NCBI RefSeq assembly: GCF_025717605.1
Contig: NZ_JAJIRQ010000009.1
Location: 124,001-188,000, forward strand
Direction: 5' to 3'
DNA: 64,000 nucleotides
Origin: Paucibacter sp. TC2R-5
Lineage (GTDB): Bacteria > Pseudomonadota > Gammaproteobacteria > Burkholderiales > Burkholderiaceae_C
In this document: in pieces, positions 1-8,223 of the stretch
Numbering within the stretch: position 1 is the first letter of the stretch
Layout: every line of letters begins with the position of its first letter
Made by a program: the position numbers and the translations under genes
The notes under the pieces: model-generated
Databases searched by the model: none
Seen by the model: only the letters and a program-made list of their open reading frames with translations
What the model was told of the DNA's origin: nothing

Positions 1-106
1 AAGTGGAGGGCGTGCTGGGCAAGGGGAGCATGGCGGGCCTCATGTGCTCAGTTGAGGTCTGAGCACAATTTAGGCCGCAGTGGCGCGGACTTCTGTCCTA
101 CTCGCG

Positions 107-131
107 GGGGATGGGGTGGCTGCGCATCCCC
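107..131. other. Small hairpin downstream of nrdR
   Basis: A 7-bp inverted repeat (GGGGATG ... CATCCCC) lies just beyond the nrdR stop and next to a run of eight G. There is no U-tract, so it is at best a weak terminator. The rest of 1-144 holds no gene I can support. Confidence 0.3.
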
Positions 132-144
132 TATTTGGGGGGGG

Positions 145-588
145 TCAAATCTCTCGAATCAGTTGCCGGAATTCATCGACATCTTCAAAGCTGCGGTAAA
201 CCGACGCAAAGCGCACATAAGCGACCTTGTCAATTCGTTTGAGCTCCCGCATCACAAGTTCACCGAGTCGGGTGGACGGCAACTCACGTGCCCCACTGGT
301 CAAAAGCGTTTCTTCGATCTTGGCCAGTGCAGCATCGATTTGTTCAATGCTCACAGGTCGCTTGCGCAAAGCCAACTGCATCGAAGCGCGCACCTTTTTC
401 GGATCGAAATCGGCGCGCGTGCCGTCTTTCTTCACCACCACAGGCAGAGCGATTTCAGCGCGCTCATAGGTGGTGAAGCGCTTGTCACAGCCCAGACAAC
501 GACGCCTGCGGCGTACCACATCGCCCTCGTCCGACTCGCGCGTCTCGGCAACTTGCGTCTCGGTGTGGCTACAGAATGGGCATCGCAT
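145..588 (-). CDS. nrdR: Transcriptional repressor NrdR
   Basis: NrdR is the ATP/dATP-sensing repressor of ribonucleotide reductase genes. The 147-aa product starts with the zinc-ribbon signature MRCPFC near residues 1-6 and a second pair CLGCDKRF near 31-38. An arginine-rich segment (VVRRRRRC) and the ATP-cone domain (about 49-139, starting [12 protein letters not shown]) follow. Length and domain order are exactly as expected for the family. It sits 46 bp downstream of glyA on the same strand, the usual betaproteobacterial order, so the two are probably co-transcribed. Confidence 0.97.
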   Translation of the reverse strand: MRCPFCSHTETQVAETRESDEGDVVRRRRRCLGCDKRFTTYERAEIALPVVVKKDGTRADFDPKKVRASMQLALRKRPVSIEQIDAALAKIEETLLTSGARELPSTRLGELVMRELKRIDKVAYVRFASVYRSFEDVDEFRQLIREI

Positions 589-634
589 GAGCTGTGCGGG
601 CGAGGCTGTTCAGCAGGGGCTTATGAAAGGTCTA

Positions 635-1882
635 TCAACGGTAGACAGGGAAGTCGCGCGTGAGCGCGGCAACCTTGGCGCGCACCGCTTCCAGATTCGC
701 CTCGTCGTTGGGATTATCCAGGACATCGGCGATCAAGTTGGCGGTCAAACGAACCTGCTCTTCTTTGAAACCGCGAGTCGTCATGGCCGGCGTCCCCAAG
801 CGAATGCCGCTGGTGACCATGGGTTTTTGCGGGTCATTGGGGATGCCATTCTTGTTACAAGTCATGTGCGCGCGACCCAAGACGGCTTCGGCTTCCTTGC
901 CCGTCATGTTTTTCGGACGCAGGTCAACCAGCATCACATGGCTCTCGGTGCGGCCGGACACAATCCGAAGGCCGCGCTTGATCAATTCTTCGGCCAAAAC
1001 GACCGCATTTTTCAGCACTTGTTCTTGGTAGGCCTTGAATTCCGGGGTCAGGGCTTCCTTGAAGGCCACGGCCTTGCCGGCAATCACGTGCATCAAGGGG
1101 CCACCTTGAATGCCAGGGAAGATGGCGCTATTGATTTGCTTGGCGACATGATCCTTCATCAGGATGATGCCGCCGCGCGGGCCGCGCAGGCTCTTGTGAG
1201 TGGTGGAGGTCACCACGTCGGCATGCGGCACCGGGTTCGGGTAGACGCCGGCAGCGATCAAGCCCGCGTAATGCGCCATGTCGACCATGAAGTAGGCGCC
1301 GATTTCCTTGGCAATTTTGGCAAAGCGCTCAAAGTCAATGCGCAAGCTGTAGGCCGACGCCCCAGCGATGATCAGCTTAGGCTTGTGCTCGCGTGCGGTG
1401 CGCTCCATCGCGTCATAGTCGATCGCTTCGTTGGCGTCCAAGCCGTAGCTGACAACCTTGAACCACTTGCCGCTCATATTCAAAGGCATGCCGTGGGTCA
1501 AGTGACCACCTTCAGACAAGCTCATACCCATGATGGTGTCACCGGGCTGCAGCAATGCAAAGAACACGCCTTGATTGGCTTGTGAGCCGGAATTCGGCTG
1601 CACATTGGCATTCTCGGCACCAAACAATTGCTTGATCCGGTCGATCGCCAATTGTTCGACCACGTCGACATATTCGCAGCCGCCGTAATAGCGCTTGCCG
1701 GGATAGCCTTCGGCGTACTTGTTGGTCAGCTGACTCCCCTGCGCCTGCATGACAGCGGGCGAGGTGTAGTTTTCTGAAGCGATCAGTTCAATATGGTCTT
1801 CTTGGCGCTGGTTCTCGTTTTGAACGGCGGCCCACAAATCGGGGTCGACAAGCGCAAGAGTGGAAGTGCTACGGTCAAACAT
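635..1882 (-). CDS. glyA: Serine hydroxymethyltransferase
   Basis: This PLP enzyme interconverts serine and glycine with transfer of a one-carbon unit to tetrahydrofolate. About 415 aa. The pyridoxal-lysine region reads [14 protein letters not shown], the N-terminal substrate region has [11 protein letters not shown], and the length matches bacterial GlyA. The ATG at 1882 gives the usual N-terminus; an ATG four codons upstream (1894) is possible, and neither has a strong Shine-Dalgarno. With 16 Met and 2 Cys it is a useful normal-sulfur control for the sulfur-poor proteins at 43.5-50 kb. Confidence 0.97.
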   Translation of the reverse strand: MFDRSTSTLALVDPDLWAAVQNENQRQEDHIELIASENYTSPAVMQAQGSQLTNKYAEGYPGKRYYGGCEYVDVVEQLAIDRIKQLFGAENANVQPNSGSQANQGVFFALLQPGDTIMGMSLSEGGHLTHGMPLNMSGKWFKVVSYGLDANEAIDYDAMERTAREHKPKLIIAGASAYSLRIDFERFAKIAKEIGAYFMVDMAHYAGLIAAGVYPNPVPHADVVTSTTHKSLRGPRGGIILMKDHVAKQINSAIFPGIQGGPLMHVIAGKAVAFKEALTPEFKAYQEQVLKNAVVLAEELIKRGLRIVSGRTESHVMLVDLRPKNMTGKEAEAVLGRAHMTCNKNGIPNDPQKPMVTSGIRLGTPAMTTRGFKEEQVRLTANLIADVLDNPNDEANLEAVRAKVAALTRDFPVYR

Positions 1883-2187
1883 AGGTGGGTGCATTGCTCA
1901 AAAAGTGGAGTCCCCGACTTGTCAGCCCTTAAGGGGCTCGGCAAGACAAGGCTGCCCAGGCGAACGGCTGAAAACAGCTTCCGAACTCTAGAAGCTGCCC
2001 GCGCTTCCCGGTGGTCAACCACCTTGGGGTGCCCCTGATTGGCCCACTATGCCTAAAAAGCACAGACCCCTGCAGGGCGCAACCTTGATCGCCAGTCGCG
2101 CAGAATTTGGAGTGTAGCGCCTGCTGTAAGGCATTCAGCTACATGACATGCTGGCCGCAAGGGCCGGCCAATCAGTCAGAAAACCAA
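1883..2187. other. Intergenic region, glyA promoter side
   Basis: No gene is supported in these 305 bp. A TGGCCG/CGGCCA hairpin near 2152-2169 follows the end of the transglycosylase gene but lacks a clear U-tract. Confidence 0.4.
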
Positions 2188-3045
2188 TTAGCGTGCCATT
2201 GCGACCCGCTCATCGCTGATTCTGGCTTCGATGTCAGGGGGCGAACTCTTTAAGGGCTGGCTTTCGCGTACCGGTTTGTCGATCGGTTTGCGACCCGCCG
2301 CTACGGCTTTCATTTGTTCGTGCATGGCCAGTACTCTTTGCGCATAGCCACCATCATCAGGCAAGTTAGCCGCGCCTACATAGTGCTTCAGGCCTTCGTC
2401 AACACTGCCGGCTCTCTGAATGCTTTCCTTGAGCACCTGCACGCCAACCCGCAGATTCGTGATCGGATCAAAAGCGGCGAGATTGCCGCCGAAGGCCTTG
2501 TATTTGTCGTTGTGCACGCTCGTCAGTACCTGCATCAGGCCTTGCGCACCCACCGAGCTTTGTGCAAAGGGATTGAAGCTGGATTCAATCGCCATGATGG
2601 CCAGAATCAAGGTGGGTTCGACCTGCGCACGTTGACCAACTGACCAAGCTTCTTGCACCAAACGGCTGATAGGCTCGGGCGCAACTTTGTACTTGCCGGC
2701 CAGCCAATGCGCGATCGCGGCCTGCTGCCTTGGCAGATCCTTGGGATCCGATGCTGTGGCCCGATTGACAGCTTCGGGTTCATTGCTGCCGAACAAGGTG
2801 TTGCCTTCGGCCAAGGCGCGCGCTTCTTCGCGGTCATGCAGCCAACCCAAGGCATGGCCCTCCAGGCGCTGCTGCAAGTCAACTTGACTGGCAAAAGTCA
2901 AACCAAGGGCAACGACTGCCAAACCCACGAGAGCCAGGGTGTTATGGCTTACTACGAGCAATCCTTGGCCGATGTCGCGAGCGAACAAAGACAAGGCGGC
3001 ACCGGTATTGCGTGCCAGGGACAAAATTTCTAGACGCGCTGTCAT
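2188..3045 (-). CDS. Lytic transglycosylase, SLT domain, membrane-anchored
   Basis: The probable product cleaves the MurNAc-GlcNAc bond of peptidoglycan. From the ATG at 3045 the protein has 285 aa. An N-terminal transmembrane stretch (LLVVSHNTLALVGLAVVALG) precedes a linker and a C-terminal SLT domain. The catalytic Glu is in LAIMAIESSFNPFA, followed by SVGAQGLMQV, the classic ES...GLMQ pattern. An upstream in-frame ATG at 3093 would add 16 residues with no membrane character. Monocistronic, with about 300 bp of non-coding DNA on each side. Which transglycosylase family it belongs to (MltE/Slt-like) cannot be decided here. Confidence 0.88.
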   Translation of the reverse strand: MTARLEILSLARNTGAALSLFARDIGQGLLVVSHNTLALVGLAVVALGLTFASQVDLQQRLEGHALGWLHDREEARALAEGNTLFGSNEPEAVNRATASDPKDLPRQQAAIAHWLAGKYKVAPEPISRLVQEAWSVGQRAQVEPTLILAIMAIESSFNPFAQSSVGAQGLMQVLTSVHNDKYKAFGGNLAAFDPITNLRVGVQVLKESIQRAGSVDEGLKHYVGAANLPDDGGYAQRVLAMHEQMKAVAAGRKPIDKPVRESQPLKSSPPDIEARISDERVAMAR

Positions 3046-3310
3046 GCGACTCCTTTGTTCTCTACCGCCCACCGCCATGGCGCTGTAGCGCAAAGGCAGG
3101 GATGCGGCAGTGATAATGGGCCGGACCCTAAGCAGGCGAATCGATCTAGGTCAATTCGGCTGAACTGGGTTGCCGTCCATTGGCAGCGGGGCGTCTTCGC
3201 CCTCCCAAGGCAAAGACACGGGTTTACCCTGGATTAGCAGGACGAGCGGATTCTAAGGTTCAAAGATAACCCGTCAAGCTTATAAACCGTCTTTTAAATT
3301 ACTATTAGTT

Positions 3311-4888
3311 ATGAAGTACCGTGATCTACGTGAATTCATTCACGGTTTAGAAGCTATGGGCCAGTTGCGGCGAATTGCTGAGCCAGTGTCTCCAATTTTG
3401 GAAATGACGGCCTTAAGCGACCGCGTTTTGCGCGCGGGCGGCCCGGCGCTGCTGTTCGAAAATCCCGTCGGACATCAGAGCGTCGTGCTGACCAACCTAT
3501 TTGGTACGACCGAGCGTGTGGCGCTTGGCATGGGGGCACGAAGCCTGCAGGATTTGCGCGATGTGGGGCATGTGTTGGCCAGTCTTAAAGAGCCTGAGCC
3601 GCCAAAAGGCATCAAGGATGCAGGCCGACTTTTGCATATGCTGAAGTCCTTGTGGGATATGAAACCCAGCGTGGTGCGCAAGGCCGCTTGCCAGCAAGAA
3701 ACATTCGAAGGGCCGGACGTCGACTTGACGGCCTTGCCAATCCAGACTTGCTGGCCTGGCGACATTGGGCCACTGATCACCTGGGGCCTGGTGGTCACCC
3801 GTGGACCCCAGAACGTCGCACAGCCGCGCGCGCGACAGAACTTAGGGATTTACCGCCAGCAAGTCATCGCTCGCAATCAGGTGATCATGCGCTGGTTGGC
3901 TCACCGTGGTGGGGCTTTGGATTTTCGAGACTTCGCGCTGGCCAATCCTGGTCAGCCATTTCCATTGGTGGTCGCGCTCGGTGCTGATCCTGCGACGATT
4001 CTGGGGGCGGTCACACCAGTGCCCGACTCATTGTCCGAGTATCAATTCGCTGGCTTGTTGCGAGGATCGCGGACCGAGTTGGTGGACAGCGGTGTGGGTC
4101 AAAACGGGCGCATGTTGCAAGTGCCCGCCAGTGCAGAGATTGTCTTGGAAGGCTGCATACCGGCTGCGCCTGCCGGCTACACCGGTCTCAGTGAAGACGG
4201 CGTTCGCCTGAAAGAGAAGGGGGGCTACCTGCACGCACTTGAGGGACCGTTTGGCGACCATACCGGTTATTACAACGAGCAAGATTGGTTTCCGGTCTTT
4301 GAAGTACGGCGCTTAACGCAGCGCAGCCAGCCGATTTACCACTCGACCTACACCGGCAAGCCACCGGACGAGCCCGCTATTTTGGGTGTGGCCTTGAATG
4401 AGGTGTTCGTGCCGATTTTGCAAAAACAATTCAGCGAGATCGTCGATTTCTATTTGCCGCCCGAGGGTTGCAGCTATCGCATGGCCGTCATCTCGATCAA
4501 GAAAGCCTATCCCGGCCATGCCAAACGGCTGATGTTTGGTTTATGGAGCTATTTGCGCCAGTTCATGTACACCAAGTTCATTGTCGTGGTCGATGACGAC
4601 ATCAACATTCGTGACTGGAAGGAAGTGGTTTGGGCGATCACGACTCGAATGGATCCGGTCCGTGACACGACATTGGTCGACGGCACGCCAATCGACTACC
4701 TCGACTTTGCCTCGCCTGTGAGCGGTCTGGGCGGGAAAATGGGGCTAGACGCAACCAATAAGTGGCCAGGCGAAACCACTCGCGAATGGGGGCTACCGAT
4801 CACCATGACGGCCGAGGTGCAACGAAAGTCCGATGACTTGTTTGAACAATTGTTTGGAGCATCCGGGTCGTCTGCATCCAGGCCTTGA
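3311..4888 (+). CDS. ubiD: UbiD prFMN-dependent decarboxylase (3-polyprenyl-4-hydroxybenzoate carboxy-lyase)
   Basis: UbiD removes the carboxyl group of the polyprenyl-hydroxybenzoate intermediate in ubiquinone synthesis, using prenylated FMN made by UbiX. The 525-aa protein begins [21 protein letters not shown], typical of UbiD. The family blocks [10 protein letters not shown] and [10 protein letters not shown] are present, and [22 protein letters not shown] near the C-terminus carries the acidic metal/prFMN region. It is slightly longer than the E. coli enzyme because of the C-terminal tail. No ubiX is adjacent. A rho-independent terminator lies at 5014. Confidence 0.95.
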   Translation: MKYRDLREFIHGLEAMGQLRRIAEPVSPILEMTALSDRVLRAGGPALLFENPVGHQSVVLTNLFGTTERVALGMGARSLQDLRDVGHVLASLKEPEPPKGIKDAGRLLHMLKSLWDMKPSVVRKAACQQETFEGPDVDLTALPIQTCWPGDIGPLITWGLVVTRGPQNVAQPRARQNLGIYRQQVIARNQVIMRWLAHRGGALDFRDFALANPGQPFPLVVALGADPATILGAVTPVPDSLSEYQFAGLLRGSRTELVDSGVGQNGRMLQVPASAEIVLEGCIPAAPAGYTGLSEDGVRLKEKGGYLHALEGPFGDHTGYYNEQDWFPVFEVRRLTQRSQPIYHSTYTGKPPDEPAILGVALNEVFVPILQKQFSEIVDFYLPPEGCSYRMAVISIKKAYPGHAKRLMFGLWSYLRQFMYTKFIVVVDDDINIRDWKEVVWAITTRMDPVRDTTLVDGTPIDYLDFASPVSGLGGKMGLDATNKWPGETTREWGLPITMTAEVQRKSDDLFEQLFGASGSSASRP

Positions 4889-5013
4889 AAATCTGGAGGG
4901 TATCCCCTAAAGTTGAAATGCCTGTTTAAGGCACAACCTCTGGCGCAATCATTGCGCGCCAGGAGCCCTTCGGCAAATTGCCTTAGAGCCCCAAAGGTGG
5001 CGTCAGCCACTCA

Positions 5014-5051
5014 CCCTCCGCCGCCCTCGGGCTCCGGAGGGTTTCTCTTTT
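5014..5051 (+). terminator. Rho-independent terminator after ubiD
   Basis: The stem CCCTCCG (5014-5020) pairs with CGGAGGG (5035-5041), followed by TTTCTCTTTTT. It is correctly placed for ubiD, whose stop codon lies about 125 bp upstream. Confidence 0.75.
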
Positions 5052-5180
5052 TGGCAGTTTGTTTATTTGCTTTACCCCATCGGCGCGATACAACGGCCGA
5101 TTTGCCGGATTTTGCAATCGACCTATATGGGCTGAGTTACCGCGGCCCGGGCAATCAGCCAATGCGTTAATCTGCCGGCC

Positions 5181-6626
5181 ATGAACGAGCACACCTTTTT
5201 TTGGCATGACTACGAAACTTTCGGCCGAGTTCCGCGGCGCGACCGACCGGCCCAGTTCGCTGGTCTGCGCACCGATGCCGATCTGAACGAAATTGGCGAG
5301 CCCCTGATGCTGTACTGCCAGCCGGCGCCTGACTTTTTGCCTGACCCGGAGGCATGTCTGTTGACAGGCATCTTGCCGCAGACTTGCCTCGAAAAAGGTG
5401 TGCTTGAGTACCAATTTGCCGATGCGATCGAGGCGGCATTGGCCGAGCCTGGCACCGTCGGTGTTGGCTATAACTCAATCCGTTTTGATGATGAAGTGAC
5501 GCGCCATTTGTTTTGGCGCAATTTGATTGACCCCTATGCTCGCGAATGGCAAAACGAGTGTGGCCGCTGGGATATTCTGGATGTCGTGCGTTGCGCCTAT
5601 GCCTTGCGACCCCAGGGCATTGAGTGGCCCAAGCACGAAGACGGGCGGCCTTCTTTCAAGCTGGAGCACCTGACCGTCGCCAATGGCCTCGCGCACGAGG
5701 CTGCGCATGATGCGCTCAGCGATGTGCGCGCCACCATCGCGCTGGCCAGATTGTTGAAGACTGTGCAGCCCAAGCTGTTCGAGTTTTGTCTTCGCTTGCG
5801 CAAGAAGGACGCCGTATGGGCTGAAATTGGTGTGGGTCGACCGTTCCTGCACGTCTCCGGCATGTACGGCCCGGAGCGCGGCTGCATCGCCATGGTTTGG
5901 CCTCTTGCACCGCATCCGACCAATAAAAATGAGTTGATCGTCTGGGATCTAGCCGTCAATCCTGCCGAGCTATTGACGCTGAGCGCGGGAGATATTCGCG
6001 CTCGCTTGTTCGTGAAGCAAGAAGATTTGGCGGAAGGCCTGACGCGCCTGCCGATCAAGACCATTCACATCAACAAGTCGCCGATCGTGATTGCCAATCT
6101 GAAGACGCTGTCACCCGATCTCGCCGCCCGCTGGGGCTTGGATATGGCGCAGGGCTTGGCCCATGCGCAACTGTTGATGGACAAGAATGGGCGGGCGCTG
6201 GACGGTCTATGGGGTGAGGTGTTCAAGCGCGAGAAAGCGCCCAGCCTGCCCGATGTTGATGAAGACCTTTACGGTGGCTTCATTGGTCCGGACGACCGGC
6301 GTGCCCTGACGCGTCTGCGTAGCCTCACACCAGAGCAACTGACGCAGCGCGCGGAGGAGGGCAAGCTGAGTTTTAGCGATTCGAGGCTGGACGAGTTGGT
6401 GTTCCGGTTCAGAGCGCGCAATTGGCCGGCCAGCTTAAGCCCAGCCGAACAAGAACGATGGACCGCACATTGCGCGGGCCGACTCCATGAGGGGCAGGGT
6501 GGTGCGCAGACCCTGTCAGCGCATTTTGAGCAGATCGATCAGCTGAGCGAGACTGCCGATGAGCGTGGACAGGAAATCCTTGGCGCGCTTTATGACTACG
6601 CAGAGCAGATAGCGCCCTTGGTGTAG
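5181..6626 (+). CDS. sbcB: Exodeoxyribonuclease I
   Basis: ExoI is a processive 3'-5' single-strand DNA exonuclease active in recombination and mismatch repair. The 481-aa product has the DEDDh nuclease motifs: HDYETFGR (Asp-Glu pair) near residue 9, GYNSIRFDDEV near 95, and HDALSDVRATI (His and final Asp) near 178. The ExoI SH3-like and C-terminal helical domains follow. Length and motif spacing match E. coli SbcB. It is followed by about 130 bp of non-coding DNA before the next gene. Confidence 0.95.
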   Translation: MNEHTFFWHDYETFGRVPRRDRPAQFAGLRTDADLNEIGEPLMLYCQPAPDFLPDPEACLLTGILPQTCLEKGVLEYQFADAIEAALAEPGTVGVGYNSIRFDDEVTRHLFWRNLIDPYAREWQNECGRWDILDVVRCAYALRPQGIEWPKHEDGRPSFKLEHLTVANGLAHEAAHDALSDVRATIALARLLKTVQPKLFEFCLRLRKKDAVWAEIGVGRPFLHVSGMYGPERGCIAMVWPLAPHPTNKNELIVWDLAVNPAELLTLSAGDIRARLFVKQEDLAEGLTRLPIKTIHINKSPIVIANLKTLSPDLAARWGLDMAQGLAHAQLLMDKNGRALDGLWGEVFKREKAPSLPDVDEDLYGGFIGPDDRRALTRLRSLTPEQLTQRAEEGKLSFSDSRLDELVFRFRARNWPASLSPAEQERWTAHCAGRLHEGQGGAQTLSAHFEQIDQLSETADERGQEILGALYDYAEQIAPLV

Positions 6627-6754
6627 AGGAAATCCCCCCGTGTCGGATCAAAAGAGATTGAATCGCGGGCTTGTTCCGGGTTTTCTGCGTGGCCTAAATG
6701 CCTTACACCTGCGATAGTCGAGATTCGGTGAAGCCACCGTCATAGGAGTTGCAG

Positions 6755-7699
6755 ATGCAAGAAGCAAATTCAGGGGAAGGTGCCCAAGGCGCGCAGGACG
6801 TAGGCGCCGCGCGTATGCGGGCCTTGTTGGTGCGGGCGCCCATGGCCATTGGTTTCGTCAAGGACGGAACCTTTGCCGTGGTCAGCGAGCATTTCAATCA
6901 CCTGTTCGGTCACGGCGATGACACAGATTTGACGGGCCAGCCTACCCGCAGCGTTTACGTCTCGGAGGCAGCGCTGAGTTCCGTACAGGAGCGCATGGCG
7001 GCGGCTTTTGTCAGCGGCAAGCCCTTGGATGATGAGTTTGAGTATGTGCGGCGCGACGGCAGCCGTTTTTGGGGTCGCCTGCAGGCCACCCCGGTGCACT
7101 GGGATGTGCCGGCGGGTGAGGCGCTGTGGTTGCTGGACGATGTCACGGCAGCGCGGGCCTTGCGCATGCAGCCGACCTGGACTGCCAAACATGACGCTTT
7201 GACCGAGTTGGCGAATCGGCGCGAGTTTGAGCGTCGCTTGGCCGAGCATGTTGGCAGCCGGCGGCATGAGCCGGTTTCGGTGCTTTGGGTCGATGTAGAT
7301 CATTTTTCCGAGGTCATCGCTGGCATGGGCGTGGAGGTGGGCGACCATTTCCTTTATGGCCTGGGTCAGTTGCTGATTACCAAGGTGCGAGCCTCCGACT
7401 TGGTTGCGCGGCTGGAGAACGATTGCTTTGCGGTGCTGCTGCCCAATTGCGACCAGCATTACGCCGAAATCGTGGCCGAGAAAATGCGCTCGGGTATTGC
7501 CGGCTTCCGCCTGCGCTGGGGTTTGCACCGCACGCGCGTCAAGGCCTGTGTCGGCGTGGTGCAACTGCAAGCAACGCTGGAAACCGTTGATGCAGTGATC
7601 GGCGCGGCCGTATTGGCCTGCACCGAGGCCAAGGCGGCCGGCGGCGACAGCGTGCGGGTCTTTATTTCGGCCGGCGGCTATGAGGAGTTGGCGGGCTAG
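6755..7699 (+). CDS. PAS-GGDEF protein with degenerate active site
   Basis: About 314 aa, soluble. A PAS sensor domain (roughly 20-135; FVKDGTFAVVSEHFNHLFG, then FEYVRRDGSRFWGR) is joined to a diguanylate cyclase-type domain (about 145-305; DALTELANRREFERRL, VDVDHFSEV). The catalytic GGDEF loop reads ENDCF (about 221-225, in ARLENDCFAVLLPN), so c-di-GMP synthesis is unlikely. The conserved Lys after DHF is also replaced. It may bind nucleotide or act through protein contacts. Start: ATG 6755 with AGGAG six bases upstream. A terminator follows at 7724. Confidence 0.85.
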   Translation: MQEANSGEGAQGAQDVGAARMRALLVRAPMAIGFVKDGTFAVVSEHFNHLFGHGDDTDLTGQPTRSVYVSEAALSSVQERMAAAFVSGKPLDDEFEYVRRDGSRFWGRLQATPVHWDVPAGEALWLLDDVTAARALRMQPTWTAKHDALTELANRREFERRLAEHVGSRRHEPVSVLWVDVDHFSEVIAGMGVEVGDHFLYGLGQLLITKVRASDLVARLENDCFAVLLPNCDQHYAEIVAEKMRSGIAGFRLRWGLHRTRVKACVGVVQLQATLETVDAVIGAAVLACTEAKAAGGDSVRVFISAGGYEELAG

Positions 7700-7723
7700 C
7701 TTAAAACTCTTGCCCGCTGATCA

Positions 7724-7752
7724 GCCCACCCATTTCGCGGTGGGCTTTTTTT
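7724..7752 (+). terminator. Rho-independent terminator
   Basis: GCCCACC (7724-7730) pairs with GGTGGGC (7739-7745) and is followed by seven T. It ends the PAS-GGDEF transcript and insulates the sigma-28 promoter downstream. Confidence 0.85.
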
Positions 7753-7821
7753 CGACAGAGCGCTATTGGGCGGTGAATTGAACATGGCGTGAAGAACTGA
7801 CGGGAAATATCCCTTCTTTTC

Positions 7822-7848
7822 TAAAGTTCTGGCGCAGCCTGCCGATGA
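7822..7848 (+). promoter_or_regulatory. Sigma-28 (FliA) promoter
   Basis: TAAAGTTC (7822-7829), 11 bases, then GCCGATGA (7841-7848). The flagellar class 3 consensus is TAAAGTTT-N11-GCCGATAA, so 14 of 16 positions and the spacing match. It lies 45 bp before the start codon of the flagellar rod-domain gene at 7894. Confidence 0.85.
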
Positions 7849-7893
7849 TGTCCTCAGAATCCAGGCATTCACCAAGCAGTACGGAGTTTCGCC

Positions 7894-8193
7894 ATGTCCA
7901 TCGGTCTGTCCACCGCCCTGTCCGGCATCTCCGTGGCTAACGAGCGCTTGCGCGCGTCCGCCAACAATATCGCTAACACTCAGACCACGGATTTCCGCCG
8001 CCAGCAGGTGGAAGCGCAAACTTTGGAATCCGGCGGCGTCAAGGGTCAGCTGCGCCAAGTCAACTCGGTCGGCAATGCGATGGAAGCCGATTTGATGACC
8101 CAAAAATCAGCCACCTATGCCTTTGTGGCGAATCTCAGGGTCTTGCAAACTCAGCTGGAAGCATCGGGCACGATGCTGGATATCCACGCCTGA
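7894..8193 (+). CDS. Stand-alone flagellar basal-body rod-type protein
   Basis: The 99-aa protein is essentially only the N-terminal flagellar rod/hook signature: ALSGISVANERLRASANNIANTQTTDFRRQQVEAQ, as in FlgB/FlgC/FlgE/FlgG. Its C-terminal helix (YAFVANLRVLQTQLEASGTMLDI) resembles the heptad C-terminus of FlgC/FlgG. No other flagellar gene is nearby. The FliA-type promoter at 7822 implies late flagellar-class expression, which is odd for a rod component (normally class 2). It is shorter than FlgC (about 135 aa). Its role is unknown; a small accessory axial protein is an inference. Confidence 0.85.
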   Translation: MSIGLSTALSGISVANERLRASANNIANTQTTDFRRQQVEAQTLESGGVKGQLRQVNSVGNAMEADLMTQKSATYAFVANLRVLQTQLEASGTMLDIHA

Positions 8194-8223
8194 AGACCCC
8201 AACGCTGAGGCGTTCAAAGCCGC

